Shown here piece by piece: positions 49,703 to 58,760 of a stretch of 64,000 nt of DNA. Position numbers and translations under genes: made by a program. The notes below the pieces were generated by a model that was given only the letters and a program-made list of their open reading frames with translations, searched no databases and had not been told where the DNA came from. The stretch is from Pseudomonadota bacterium. Lineage in GTDB: Bacteria; Pseudomonadota; Alphaproteobacteria; Rhizobiales; Rhizobiaceae. The stretch is taken from contig JAEYDD010000072.1 of the NCBI GenBank assembly GCA_023404095.1, forward strand, positions 124,001-188,000, written 5' to 3'. The first letter of the stretch is position 1, and each line of letters starts with the position of its first letter.

Positions 49703-50393
49703 GGCCCACGAGCTTGCCCTGGATCTTGACGCGGTCCGGCCCGAAGATCCTGGTCTCGTAGGCCGGATTCGCCGCCTCAAGCGCGATGGAGGCGCCCTTG
49801 CGGCGGAAGCGCTTCAGCGTCGCCTCCTCGTCGTCGACAAGCGCCACGACTATGTCTCCGGGAGAGGCGGTGTTGAGGTTGCGAATGATGACGGTATCGC
49901 CGTCGAGAATGCCGGCCTCAATCATCGAATCGCCCTTGACCTCCAGGGCGTAGTGTTCGCCCGCGCCAAGCATTTCCATGGGAACGGCAATGTCGTGCGT
50001 ATTGTTCTGAATCGCCGAAATCGGAACGCCGGCGGCGATCCTGCCCATGACCGGCACCGATACCGAGCCGTCGGGTGCTGCCGGCGGCTGCTTCTCTTCG
50101 GCGGGTCTGGCCTTGCCGAGGCTGCCTTCGATGACGGATGGCGAAAAGCCGCGGCGCGCCTTCAGGCTTGGGGTGTAGGCTTCGGGCAGCTTGATCACCT
50201 CAAGCGCACGCGCCCGGTTCGGCAGCCTGCGAATGAAGCCCCGTTCCTCGAGGGCGGTGATGAGACGGTGGATCCCCGACTTGGAGGCGAGATCGAGCGC
50301 GTCCTTCATTTCGTCGAACGAAGGCGGAATACCGGTCTCCTTCATCCGCTCGTGAATGAAGAGAAGCAATTCCTGTTGCTTGCGGGTCAGCAT
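49683..50393 (-). CDS. lexA: LexA repressor
   Basis: SOS repressor/autoprotease. 236 residues: N-terminal winged helix (MLTRKQQELLLFIHERMKET, PPSFDEMKDALDLASKSGIHRLITALEERGFI), linker, then peptidase domain with the Ala121-Gly122 cleavage site (GRIAAGVP), catalytic S156 (KGDSMIEAG) and K194 (EATLKRFRR). ATG at 50393 starts the family sequence; 18 upstream codons are not coding. An exact alphaproteobacterial SOS box lies 48 bases upstream, so it is autorepressed. Confidence 0.97.
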   Translation of the reverse strand: MLTRKQQELLLFIHERMKETGIPPSFDEMKDALDLASKSGIHRLITALEERGFIRRLPNRARALEVIKLPEAYTPSLKARRGFSPSVIEGSLGKARPAEEKQPPAAPDGSVSVPVMGRIAAGVPISAIQNNTHDIAVPMEMLGAGEHYALEVKGDSMIEAGILDGDTVIIRNLNTASPGDIVVALVDDEEATLKRFRRKGASIALEAANPAYETRIFGPDRVKIQGKLVGLIRRYQ

Positions 50394-50440
50394 GGCTCGT
50401 CCACCAAAATCACGAAACAAATCCGGAACAAACACTATCT

Positions 50441-50455
50441 GTTCCATATGTGTTC
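50441..50455 (-). promoter_or_regulatory. LexA (SOS) box of lexA
   Basis: Reads GTTC-CATATGT-GTTC on the plus strand, an exact match to the alphaproteobacterial direct-repeat operator GTTC-N7-GTTC. Sits 48 bases upstream of the lexA ATG, in its promoter region. Confidence 0.85.
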
Positions 50456-50524
50456 CGCAAGCCTCTAAAATTTCGTGAACATATTAGCGTATCCGGTCTT
50501 GTTCGCTGCCAGACGGATGGCACG

Positions 50525-50553
50525 TTGACGGCGCATGGCGAACGGTTGTAAAG
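50525..50553 (+). promoter_or_regulatory. Probable promoter of tRNA-Ser
   Basis: -35 TTGACG at 50525-50530, and TGTAAA/GTAAAG around 50547-50553 as the -10 at 16-17 base spacing, about 52 bases before the tRNA. The -10 match is only moderate. Confidence 0.4.
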
Positions 50554-50604
50554 CCAAGCTCAGCGAGGCCCCAATGCTCCAAGTGGGGATGTAGGCCGTG
50601 CAAC

Positions 50605-50694
50605 GGAAGAGTGTCCGAGTGGTTTAAGGAACCGGTCTTGAAAACCGGCGTGCGGGAAACCGTACCGTGGGTTCGAATCCCACCTCTTCCGCCA
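50605..50694 (+). tRNA. tRNA-Ser (anticodon TGA)
   Basis: 90-base class II tRNA including encoded CCA. Acceptor GGAAGAG (50605-50611) pairs with CTCTTCC before GCCA; D-arm starts TGTCCGAGTGG; anticodon stem-loop CCGGT-CTTGAAA-ACCGG with anticodon TGA; long variable arm TGCGGGAAACCGTA; T-arm GTGGGTTCGAATCCCAC. AT-rich T-runs follow at 50701-50725 and may end transcription. Confidence 0.96.
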
Positions 50695-50737
50695 TAAGTC
50701 ATTTAATTAAATATATTTTCTCAAGGCGTCCGGCTCG

Positions 50738-51448
50738 CTAGCGGTCCGCGTTGCGCTCGTCTGTGTCGGCAATGAGGCGGTAGCCGACGCCGGGTTCGGT
50801 CTGGACGATGCGCGGCTGGCCCGGGTCGCGCTCGATCTTCTGGCGAAGCTGACCGATGAAGACGCGGAGATAGTGCAGGTCTTCCGCGTGTGCGGGTCCC
50901 CAGACCGATGTCAGCAGGGTGCGGTGCGTGACGACCCGGCCGGCGTGGTGGGCAAGCAGCGCGAGAAGCTCGTATTCCTTCGGCGTCAGGCGAATCGCTA
51001 CCCCGTCGCGGGCGACCATCCGAAGGGCAGGGTCGACGGTCAGGCCGTCTGCGGTGACCGGTGCTGGCGGGGCATCGGGTCTGCCGTGGTGGCGCATCGC
51101 GCTGCGGATGCGCGCCGTCAGTTCACCGATGCCGAAAGGCTTCTCCACATAATCGTCGGCGCCAAGGTCAAGGGCGGCGATCTTTTCGCTTTCGCGGTCG
51201 CGCGCGGAAAGAATAATGATAGGCACCGTGGACCACCCGCGCAGGCTGGCGATGACGTCTTTTCCATCCATGTCGGGCAGACCGAGGTCGAGTATGACGA
51301 GATCGGGTGCGCCGGTGGCGACGGTCTTGACAGCATTGGCGCCATTTTCGGCCTCCACCACGTCATAGCCTGCCGCCGTGAGCGCCGGGCGGAGGAAGCG
51401 TCTGATCTGGGGCTCGTCGTCGACGACGAGAATGCGGCCGAGCGTCAT
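50738..51448 (-). CDS. kdpE: Potassium-responsive response regulator KdpE
   Basis: OmpR/PhoB-type activator of the kdp operon. 236 residues: receiver with D54 (LVILDLGLPDMDG), LSARDRESEKIAALDLGADDYVEKPFG, and winged-helix DNA-binding domain (RLTPKEYELLALLAHHAGRVVTHRTLL, LRVFIGQLRQKIE, GVGYRLI). Starts 4 bases inside the end of kdpD. Last gene of the kdp operon. Confidence 0.96.
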   Translation of the reverse strand: MTLGRILVVDDEPQIRRFLRPALTAAGYDVVEAENGANAVKTVATGAPDLVILDLGLPDMDGKDVIASLRGWSTVPIIILSARDRESEKIAALDLGADDYVEKPFGIGELTARIRSAMRHHGRPDAPPAPVTADGLTVDPALRMVARDGVAIRLTPKEYELLALLAHHAGRVVTHRTLLTSVWGPAHAEDLHYLRVFIGQLRQKIERDPGQPRIVQTEPGVGYRLIADTDERNADR

Positions 51449-54138
51449 CTTTCCTCTTTTCCCGCCACCGCGTCGCCTGCGGGAAAGCGCAGGACGATGC
51501 GGGTACCGCGCCTATTGGCGGCCGGGCTTTCCGCATGAATGCGCCCGCCCATCGCCTCGACGAAGCCGCGCGCGATGGAAAGGCCCAAGCCCGTTCCGGG
51601 CGCGCGCCCGTCCGTACTGGAGCGACGATAGAATTTCTCGAAGATGCGGTCGAGGTCTTCGGCGGGTATTCCCCTGCCACGGTCGGTTACGGAGATCGTG
51701 ACCTCGCGTCCGTTACGCTTGGCATCCACGTCCACCGCTTCGCCGGCGCCATATTTGGCGGCGTTGTCCAGCAGGTTGAACAGAACCTGCCCGAGCAGAA
51801 TCGCGTCTCCCCGGATCACCGGCAGGTCTCGGTCGACGCTCATCGAGAACGGCTGGGCCGGAAAATACTTCCGTGCTCTTGTAACAGAGGTGCGGATGAC
51901 GTCTGCGACGTCCACCCAATCTCGGCTTGCGACCAGCGTGCCGGTGGCAATGCGCGTCATGTCGAGAAGATTGGCGACGAAGCGACTGAGGCGCGCGCCT
52001 TCCTCCTCGATCGACTGCAGCAGATCGTCGCGACTTTCCGGAGGTATGCGCTCGCCATATTCGCGCAGGCTCGTCACCGCACCGGTAATGGTTGCCAGCG
52101 GCGTGCGCAGGTCGTGCGAGATAGATGAAAGCAGCGCCTCCCGATAGCGTTCGCTTTCCTGCCGTGCGACGTGTTCTGCACTCTCCAAGGTGAGGCGGGC
52201 GCGGTCGATGGCGGTGGCTGCCTGGTCGAGGATCGCGGCGAGCATGCGCTCAGAGCTGGAATCCAGTCCGTCCTGCCCGAACTCGTAGCCGCACACGCCG
52301 ACGATCCCGTGAGGGCTGGTCAATGGCCGGAACTGGAAACGACAAGCGGGCAGGGTGCCGGTACCGGCCCCGGCCACCTCCTTCCGCTCGTTCGCCCAGC
52401 GCGCTGCGGCAAGTTCGCCGACGCCGAGTTCCGTATCGGGCGGCCAGGCTGCTACCGTTTCCAGTTCGGTGCCGCGCGGCATGAGCAGGACGACATTGCG
52501 CCTGATGCTTGCGTGAAGCTGCGTGACGCAGGCCCAGAGCACGTCGTCGGGATTGGCGGTGCCCGTCAGCTTGCGGGCGAAATCGTAGAGCGCCTGAACG
52601 GCGGCGGCGCGCCGCCCCGCCGAACGGGCCTGGTCGCGAATGCGGGAGGCGAGGCTGCCGGCTAGGACGGCCGCTGCCACGAAGACGCACAGAGCGAAGA
52701 CTTCGTGCGGAGAGGCGATCGTGAACGTGTAGAGCGGCGGGATGAAGAAGAAATTATAGGTGAGCGCCGACAGAAGGGCCGCCAGCAGCGCCGCGGCAAA
52801 ACCGGCATAGGCGGCTGCCCCGAGCACGGCAAGAAGGAACACCAGCGAGATGTTGGGCAGTTGCGTGAAACGGTCGATAACGACGCCGAGCGCCGTCGCA
52901 GGCGCGACGAAAAAAAGTGCGGCGCCGAGCGATTTCGCAAATGTGGAGAAGCGGGGACGCAGGCGCACCGGGGGCGCCGGGCGCTGCGGACGGCCATCCG
53001 GCATCACCAGATATAGACCGATTGCGCTCGCCTCCCGAGTCAGCGCATCGGCCAGGCCGGAACGGAGCGGGTGACGGAACCACGCTCTTTTCTGCGCGCC
53101 GATGACGATCTGTGTTGCATGTTCGCGCCTTGCCAACTGGAGGATCTCGGCCACGAAATCGTTGCCCGCCACATGCTTTGTTTCCGCGCCCATACGCGCG
53201 GCCAGGCGAAACAGTTCATCGATCCGCCGCAGGCTGTTTTCGTCCATCGTCTCCCGATCGGCGCGCGCGATGCTGGCCACGGTCCATGGTGCGTTCAAGC
53301 CCGCAGCCAGACGGCTCGCCACGCGGATGACCTTTTCGGACAGCGCATCCGGGCCAATGCAGACGAGTAGCCGCTCGCCGGTGGCCCACGGCCCCTCGAT
53401 GGCGTTCTGGCGCAGATAGTCGACCATCTGATCGTCCACCCGGCCGGCGGCCCGGCGCAGCGCAAGCTCGCGCAGCGCCGTGAGATTCCCTAGCCGGAAG
53501 AAGCGTTCGACGGCGTGGCGCGCGCTCTCCGGCAGATAGATCCTGCCTTCCTTGAGTCGGCCAATGAGTTCGGCTGGCGGCAGGTCCACCAGCAACACCT
53601 CGTCGGCACGCTTCAGCACGATGTCGGGCACGCGTTCGCGCACCGTGACGCCGGTAATCTGCGCAACGAGGTCGGAGAGGCTCTCAAGGTGTTGGATATT
53701 GAGCGCCGTCCATACGTCGATACCGGCCGCCAGTAGCTCGTCGATGTCCTGAAACCGCTTCGGGTGGCGCAGGCCGTTCGGGTTCGAATGGGCCAGCTCG
53801 TCGACGATAAGGACCTGCGGATGGCGTGCAAGGGCGGCATCGAGGTCGAATTCCTCCAGCGTCCGGCCATGATAGGGCATGCGCAGGCGGGTAAGCACTT
53901 CGAGCCCATCGAGAAGGGAGGAGGTCTCGTCTCGCCCGTGCGTCTCCACCAGCCCCACGACGATGTCCGCGCCGTCGCGCTTCAGGCGCTGGGCGCGGCT
54001 CAGCATTGCATAGGTCTTGCCCACGCCGGGTGCAGCCCCAAGGAAAATCGTCAACTTGCCCCGCCGGTCCTTCTCCGTCAGGGCAAGCAGCGCATCGGGG
54101 TCGGCGCGCAATGGATCGTCTCGTTCGTCTGCCGGCAT
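51445..54138 (-). CDS. kdpD: Potassium sensor histidine kinase KdpD
   Basis: 897 residues. N-terminal KdpD domain with Walker A GAAPGVGKT at 34-42 and DELAHSNPNGLRHPKRFQDI, a universal-stress domain (about 250-370, VIGAQKRAWFRHPLRSG), four membrane helices in the middle, GAF-like region, then H-box SISHDLRTPLATITGAV, NLLDNAAKYGA, DRGRGIPAEDLDRIFEKFYR and GTGLGLSIARGFVEAMGG. Senses low K+ and signals to KdpE. Ends 2 bases into the kdpC neighbourhood. Confidence 0.96.
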   Translation of the reverse strand: MPADERDDPLRADPDALLALTEKDRRGKLTIFLGAAPGVGKTYAMLSRAQRLKRDGADIVVGLVETHGRDETSSLLDGLEVLTRLRMPYHGRTLEEFDLDAALARHPQVLIVDELAHSNPNGLRHPKRFQDIDELLAAGIDVWTALNIQHLESLSDLVAQITGVTVRERVPDIVLKRADEVLLVDLPPAELIGRLKEGRIYLPESARHAVERFFRLGNLTALRELALRRAAGRVDDQMVDYLRQNAIEGPWATGERLLVCIGPDALSEKVIRVASRLAAGLNAPWTVASIARADRETMDENSLRRIDELFRLAARMGAETKHVAGNDFVAEILQLARREHATQIVIGAQKRAWFRHPLRSGLADALTREASAIGLYLVMPDGRPQRPAPPVRLRPRFSTFAKSLGAALFFVAPATALGVVIDRFTQLPNISLVFLLAVLGAAAYAGFAAALLAALLSALTYNFFFIPPLYTFTIASPHEVFALCVFVAAAVLAGSLASRIRDQARSAGRRAAAVQALYDFARKLTGTANPDDVLWACVTQLHASIRRNVVLLMPRGTELETVAAWPPDTELGVGELAAARWANERKEVAGAGTGTLPACRFQFRPLTSPHGIVGVCGYEFGQDGLDSSSERMLAAILDQAATAIDRARLTLESAEHVARQESERYREALLSSISHDLRTPLATITGAVTSLREYGERIPPESRDDLLQSIEEEGARLSRFVANLLDMTRIATGTLVASRDWVDVADVIRTSVTRARKYFPAQPFSMSVDRDLPVIRGDAILLGQVLFNLLDNAAKYGAGEAVDVDAKRNGREVTISVTDRGRGIPAEDLDRIFEKFYRRSSTDGRAPGTGLGLSIARGFVEAMGGRIHAESPAANRRGTRIVLRFPAGDAVAGKEER

Positions 54139-54139
54139 C

Positions 54140-54709
54140 TCAACTCTTTAGCGCATCCAGCGCCAGATTGAGTTCTAGCACATTCACCCGTGGTTCGCCG
54201 ATGAAACCTAATGCACGGTTGTCGATGTGGTCGCGGACAATCTTACGGAGGGCCTCCGGCTCAAGACCGCGGGTGCGTGCCACCCGATCCACCTGTGCTG
54301 CGGCAAAATCCGGAGAGACATGCGGATCGAGACCGGAGCCGGAGGCTGTCGCCGCGTCTGTCGGAATAGCGCCTGCGATACCCGCTGCGCGCAGACGTTG
54401 AACCTCGGCCGCGACACGGTCGCGCAGCTTGGCCGAGGTGGTGCCGAGGTTGGAGCCGGAGGAGGCGGAGGCGTTGTAGGCCTCCAGTGCGGTGGCGGAC
54501 GGTCGCGGCCAAAAATAGCGATCGCTCGTGAAATTCTGGCCGATCAGGGTTGAACCGACGACCGTTTCGCCGCGTTGGACAAGCGAGCCTTCGGCCTGTG
54601 CGGGAAACAGGGTCTGCGCGAGGCCGGTGACGGCAAGCGGATAGCACAGGCCCGTCACCAGAGTGAAGAAGGTGACCGTAACGAGGGCGGGGCGAAGTTG
54701 ATTCAGCAT
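54140..54709 (-). CDS. kdpC: K+-transporting ATPase subunit KdpC
   Basis: 189 residues. One N-terminal membrane helix (LVTVTFFTLVTGLCYPLAVTGLAQTLF), then GSTLIGQNFTSDRYFWPRPSAT and SGSGLDPHVSPDFAAAQVDRVARTRG, the family core. Anchors KdpB and KdpA. Lies 2 bases from kdpB. Confidence 0.96.
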   Translation of the reverse strand: MLNQLRPALVTVTFFTLVTGLCYPLAVTGLAQTLFPAQAEGSLVQRGETVVGSTLIGQNFTSDRYFWPRPSATALEAYNASASSGSNLGTTSAKLRDRVAAEVQRLRAAGIAGAIPTDAATASGSGLDPHVSPDFAAAQVDRVARTRGLEPEALRKIVRDHIDNRALGFIGEPRVNVLELNLALDALKS

Positions 54710-54711
54710 GA

Positions 54712-56751
54712 CTACACCAGATGAAGACTTGAAACGGCCATGTCGATGACCTTGATGCCGGCGAACGGCAGCAACAGGCCGCCGAGGCCATAGATGAAGA
54801 GGTTGCGGCGCAGGAGCGCGGCTGCGCCGGCCGGCCGGTAGGCGACGCCTTTCAGGGCCAGCGGTATGAGCGCTATGATTATCAGGGCGTTGAAGATCAC
54901 GGCCGACAGGATCGCCGACTGGGGCGAGGCGAGGCCCATGATGTTGAGGCCGCCCAGGGCCGGATAGGTGGCGACAAACAACGCCGGAATGATTGCGAAG
55001 TACTTTGCGACGTCATTGGCGATCGAGAAGGTCGTCAGCGAGCCGCGCGTCATCAGCAGCTGCTTTCCGATCTCCACGATCTCGATCAGTTTGGTCGGGC
55101 TTGAATCGAGGTCGACCATGTTGGCGGCCTCGCGCGCGGCCTGCGTGCCCGTCTGCATCGCGACGCCGACATCGGCCTGGGCGAGCGCGGGTGCGTCGTT
55201 GGTGCCGTCGCCGCACATGGCGATCAGGCGGCCGCCCTGCTGTTCTTTGCGGATGTAGGCAAGCTTGTCCTCGGGCGTGGCTTGCGCCAGGAAATCATCG
55301 ACGCCAGCCTCCGATGCGATCGCCGCCGCCGTCACCGGGTTGTCGCCGGTGACCATCACGGTGCGGATGCCCATGGCGCGCAGTGCGGCAAAGCGCTCCT
55401 TGATGCCGGGTTTGACGACATCCTTCAGATGAATGACGCCCAGAAGCCGGTCTCCGTCGGCCACGCCGAGCGGCGTACCGCCGGCGCGCGCGATGTGATC
55501 CACGGCCTGCGAGAACTCCGCAGGGGCTTTACTCTGCTGCACGCCGGCAAATTTCAGGATCGCATCGACCGCGCCCTTGCGCAGCCGATGTGCGCCCATG
55601 TCGACGCCGGAGAGCCGGGTCTGCGCGGTGAAGGGAATGGTCGCATCGACTGGCGTTTTCGGCACGGCCAGCCCGAACTCGCCCGTCGCCAGCGCGGCTA
55701 TCGAGCGGCCCTCCGGCGTTTCATCGGAAAGCGAGGCGAGCAGCGCGGCCTCTGCCAACTGCCGGGGCGTGACACCCGGTGCCGGGATGAAGTCCGTGGC
55801 CATTCGGTTTCCGAAAGTGATCGTGCCGGTCTTGTCGAGGAGAAGGGTGTCCACGTCGCCCGCCGCCTCCACGGCCCGCCCCGAAGTGGCAATGACGTTG
55901 AAGCGCACGAGGCGATCCATGCCGGCAATGCCGATGGCCGAGAGCAGGCCGCCGATGGTGGTCGGAATGAGGGTAACGAGCAGTGCGGCGAGAACCGTAA
56001 CCGAGACCAGTGTGCCCGAGTAGCCCGCGAGGCCCCAGACCGTGACGACGACGATGAGGAAGACGAGCGTAAGCCCCGAGAGCAGGATGGACAAAGCGAT
56101 TTCATTCGGCGTCTTCTGTCGCTCGGCGCCTTCGATGAGCGCAATCATCCTGTCCACGAAGCTTGCGCCGGGCGGTGTCGTGATTCGGATCCGGAGCCGG
56201 TCGGACAGCACCTGCGTGCCGCCGGTGACGGCAGAGCGGTCGCCGCCGGCTTCGCGGATGACGGGGGCTGATTCGCCTGTCACCGCACTTTCGTTGACGG
56301 AAGCAACGCCTTCGACCACCTCGCCGTCGCCGGGGATCAGTTCTCCGGCGTCGACCACCACCACGTCGCCCACCTTGAGCATCGTGGCGGGGACCTCTTC
56401 TTCGGCGCCGTTTGCGCCGATCCTGCGGGCGGACAGGTTGGAACGGGTCCGCTTCAGGCTGTCTGCCTGCGCGCGGCCCCTGCCTTCGGCAACCGCTTCG
56501 GCGAAGGTGGCGAAGAGGACGGTGAACCAGAGCCAGGCGGCGATCTGCCCGGAGAAGGCAGCACCGGCGGGATCTGCGATCAGGTCGCGAACGAAGAGAA
56601 GTGTCACCATCGCCGCCACGACCTCGGTGACGAATATCACCGGATTGCGCAGTAACTGGCGCGGATCGAGCTTGACGAAGGCGTTCTTCGCGGCTGGACC
56701 CAGGATGGCGGGATCGAAGAGATTTGGTTTAGCTGGGCGGTGTTGGGACAT
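54712..56751 (-). CDS. kdpB: K+-transporting ATPase ATP-binding subunit KdpB
   Basis: P-type ATPase of 679 residues that powers K+ uptake through KdpA. Phosphorylated aspartate D306 in LLLDKTGTITFGNR, TGE loop SAVTGESAPVIREAGGD, nucleotide-binding region, and hinge MCGDGTNDAPALAQADVGVAMQTGTQAAREAANMVDLDS. About seven membrane helices. Canonical length. Confidence 0.97.
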   Translation of the reverse strand: MSQHRPAKPNLFDPAILGPAAKNAFVKLDPRQLLRNPVIFVTEVVAAMVTLLFVRDLIADPAGAAFSGQIAAWLWFTVLFATFAEAVAEGRGRAQADSLKRTRSNLSARRIGANGAEEEVPATMLKVGDVVVVDAGELIPGDGEVVEGVASVNESAVTGESAPVIREAGGDRSAVTGGTQVLSDRLRIRITTPPGASFVDRMIALIEGAERQKTPNEIALSILLSGLTLVFLIVVVTVWGLAGYSGTLVSVTVLAALLVTLIPTTIGGLLSAIGIAGMDRLVRFNVIATSGRAVEAAGDVDTLLLDKTGTITFGNRMATDFIPAPGVTPRQLAEAALLASLSDETPEGRSIAALATGEFGLAVPKTPVDATIPFTAQTRLSGVDMGAHRLRKGAVDAILKFAGVQQSKAPAEFSQAVDHIARAGGTPLGVADGDRLLGVIHLKDVVKPGIKERFAALRAMGIRTVMVTGDNPVTAAAIASEAGVDDFLAQATPEDKLAYIRKEQQGGRLIAMCGDGTNDAPALAQADVGVAMQTGTQAAREAANMVDLDSSPTKLIEIVEIGKQLLMTRGSLTTFSIANDVAKYFAIIPALFVATYPALGGLNIMGLASPQSAILSAVIFNALIIIALIPLALKGVAYRPAGAAALLRRNLFIYGLGGLLLPFAGIKVIDMAVSSLHLV

Positions 56752-56763
56752 GAGATCCCTCCT

Positions 56764-58473
56764 TCAATAGGTCTGGCCGGCGAGCATCGCGAAATGTTCG
56801 ACGATGGGGCCAAGGGCGAGCGCGGGAAAGAATTGCAGCCCGCCGAGAATGAGGATGATGGCGATGAGAAGACCGACAAAGAGAGGGCCGTCGGTCGGGA
56901 ACGTGCCGGAGGATGCGGGAGAGCGCACCTTCTTTGCCAGCGAACCGGCTATCGCCATGACCGGAACGGCATAGGCGAAGCGGCCAAGCAGCATCGCGAT
57001 CCCGAGCGTCGTGTTGTACCACGGCGTATTGCCGGACAGACCGCCGAAGGCCGAACCGTTGTTGCCGGCAGCGGAGGTGAAGGCGTAAAGAATTTCCGAA
57101 AGCCCGTGCGGCCCGGCGGTCCCAACGCTTGCAACCGCCCCCGGAAGGACTGCGGAGATTGAAGTGAAGCCGAGAATGGCAAGCGGCACGATGAGCACTG
57201 CGAGCATGGCATACTTCATTTCACGGCTTTCGATCTTCTTGCCCAGAAATTCCGGGGTGCGTCCGACCATGAGGCCGGCGACGAAGACCGAGAGCAGGGC
57301 GAATACGAGCATGCCGTAGAGCCCGGAGCCGACGCCGCCCGGCAGCACTTCGCCAAGCTGGATCAGGAACATCGGGACGAGCCCGCCAAGACCGGTGAAC
57401 GAACCAAGCATGCCGTTGACGCCGCCGTCCGAAAGGCCGGTGGTGACCGCCGCGTAGAGTGCCGTCATTGCCTGGCCGAAGCGGACTTCCTTGCCTTCCA
57501 TATTGCCCTGGGCGCTGTCGACGCCGAGCGCGGTCAGGATCGGATTGCCGGCTGTTTCGGCCCAGTAGACGACGGCCACGCCTGCGACGAGCAGGATCAT
57601 CATGGTCAGCAGCAGCGTCCAGCCCTGGCGGCGGTTGCCGACCATCTGGCCGAAGGTGAAGACGAGGGCCGCGGAGACCGACAGCATGGCGAAGATGTTG
57701 AGGTAGTTCGCAAATGCGGAGGGGTTTTCGAAGGGATGCGCGGCATTGACGTTGAAGAAGCCGCCACCGTTTGTGCCAAGTTGCTTGATCGCTTCCTGGC
57801 TTGCGACCGGGCCGAGCGCGATGACCTGCTGCGCACCATCAAGCGTCTGGGCGGTGACACCGGCGCTGAGCGTCTGTGGCAGGCCCATGGCAACGAAAGC
57901 CAGAGCGACGATCAATGCCAGCGGTAGCAGGACATAGAGCGTCGCCCTCGTCATATCTATCCAGAAATTGCCGATCGTCGCCGCCTGCGACCGGGCGAAA
58001 GCGCGCGTCAGCGCCATGGCGAGTGCCATGCCGGTGGCAGCGGACAGGAAATTCTGTACGGTCAGCCCCGCCATCTGGCTGAAATGGCTCATCGTGGTTT
58101 CGCCGGCATAGTTCTGCCAGTTCGTGTTGGTCACGAAGCTAACCGCGGTGTTGAAGGCGAGATCGGGCGGAACGTTGCCGAAACCCTGGGGATTCAGCGG
58201 CAGGTAGGCCTGAAGCCGCAGGGCCGCATAAAGCGCGATGAAGCCCGCGAGCGAGAAGGCGAGCATGGCAAGCGTATAGCCGAGCCAGCCCTGTTCCTTC
58301 TTCGGGTCGACGCCGGCCATTGCATAAAGGCCGTGCTCGACCGGAGCGAGAATGGGGGAAAGCCAAGTTCTTTCGCCGGAGAAAACCCTGGCCATGTAAA
58401 GGCCGAGCGGTTTGACGACTGCGAGAACGGCAAGGAAAAGGAGGCCGATTTGCAGCCACCCGATGAGGGTCAT
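56764..58473 (-). CDS. kdpA: K+-transporting ATPase subunit KdpA
   Basis: 569-residue channel-like subunit that selects K+. About ten helices; selectivity-filter-like loops with VSFVTNTNWQNYAGETTMSHFSQM, LGTNGGGFFNVNAAHPFENP, and FTSAAGNNGSAFGGLSGN are present. Starts after kdpF with 18 bases between. Precedes kdpB by 12 bases. Confidence 0.97.
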   Translation of the reverse strand: MTLIGWLQIGLLFLAVLAVVKPLGLYMARVFSGERTWLSPILAPVEHGLYAMAGVDPKKEQGWLGYTLAMLAFSLAGFIALYAALRLQAYLPLNPQGFGNVPPDLAFNTAVSFVTNTNWQNYAGETTMSHFSQMAGLTVQNFLSAATGMALAMALTRAFARSQAATIGNFWIDMTRATLYVLLPLALIVALAFVAMGLPQTLSAGVTAQTLDGAQQVIALGPVASQEAIKQLGTNGGGFFNVNAAHPFENPSAFANYLNIFAMLSVSAALVFTFGQMVGNRRQGWTLLLTMMILLVAGVAVVYWAETAGNPILTALGVDSAQGNMEGKEVRFGQAMTALYAAVTTGLSDGGVNGMLGSFTGLGGLVPMFLIQLGEVLPGGVGSGLYGMLVFALLSVFVAGLMVGRTPEFLGKKIESREMKYAMLAVLIVPLAILGFTSISAVLPGAVASVGTAGPHGLSEILYAFTSAAGNNGSAFGGLSGNTPWYNTTLGIAMLLGRFAYAVPVMAIAGSLAKKVRSPASSGTFPTDGPLFVGLLIAIILILGGLQFFPALALGPIVEHFAMLAGQTY

Positions 58474-58491
58474 GATTGTTCTCCCGAAAGA

Positions 58492-58578
58492 TCAGAAACG
58501 CTCGGGACGCAACAGCGTCACGACGAGGTAGATGCCGAGCGCGATGGCGACGGCGAGGCCGAAAAGAGGCTCCAGCAT
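58492..58578 (-). CDS. kdpF: KdpF, small membrane subunit of the Kdp ATPase
   Basis: 28-residue single-helix peptide beginning MLEPLFGLAVAIALGIYL and ending in a basic tail LLRPERF. KdpF stabilises the KdpABC complex in Escherichia coli and is usually missed because of size. AGGAGGA-type site is upstream of the ATG (58578). Directly precedes kdpA. Confidence 0.85.
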   Translation of the reverse strand: MLEPLFGLAVAIALGIYLVVTLLRPERF

Positions 58579-58590
58579 GGTTCCTCCTTT

Positions 58591-58674
58591 TCAGAGCCGC
58601 GACAGCGCGCCGGCATAGAGGGCCAGCAACAGCAGAGTGCCGCCCCCAAGCGCCAGAAAGACAAAGTCGGACAT
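58591..58674 (-). CDS. Extra 27-residue membrane peptide at the head of the kdp operon
   Basis: ATG at 58674 with AGGAG upstream; encodes MSDFVFLALGGGTLLLLALY then a short positively charged end (SRL). Single transmembrane helix, resembling but not identical to KdpF. It ends 12 bases before kdpF, sharing its operon. I recognise no named family; its presence is supported by frame, ribosome site and hydrophobic pattern only. Might be a second KdpF-like regulator or a KdpD-interacting peptide; both are inference. Confidence 0.55.
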   Translation of the reverse strand: MSDFVFLALGGGTLLLLALYAGALSRL

Positions 58675-58760
58675 GTTCGTTACTCCTGATTGATGATCAG
58701 GAAACGTTACGTCCGTCCAAGGTCATGTTTCGATTGGGAAGATGCCGCTACGGCATAAGG
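58675..58760 (-). promoter_or_regulatory. kdp leader and promoter region with two inverted repeats
   Basis: TCCTGAT-TGATG-ATCAGGA (58684-58702) is a perfect 7-bp hairpin whose 3' arm in the minus-strand mRNA is the ribosome site of the first small ORF. ATGCCG-CTA-CGGCAT (58742-58756) is a perfect 6-bp dyad further upstream, possibly an operator. A KdpE site is expected here but is not identifiable by eye. Confidence 0.45.
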
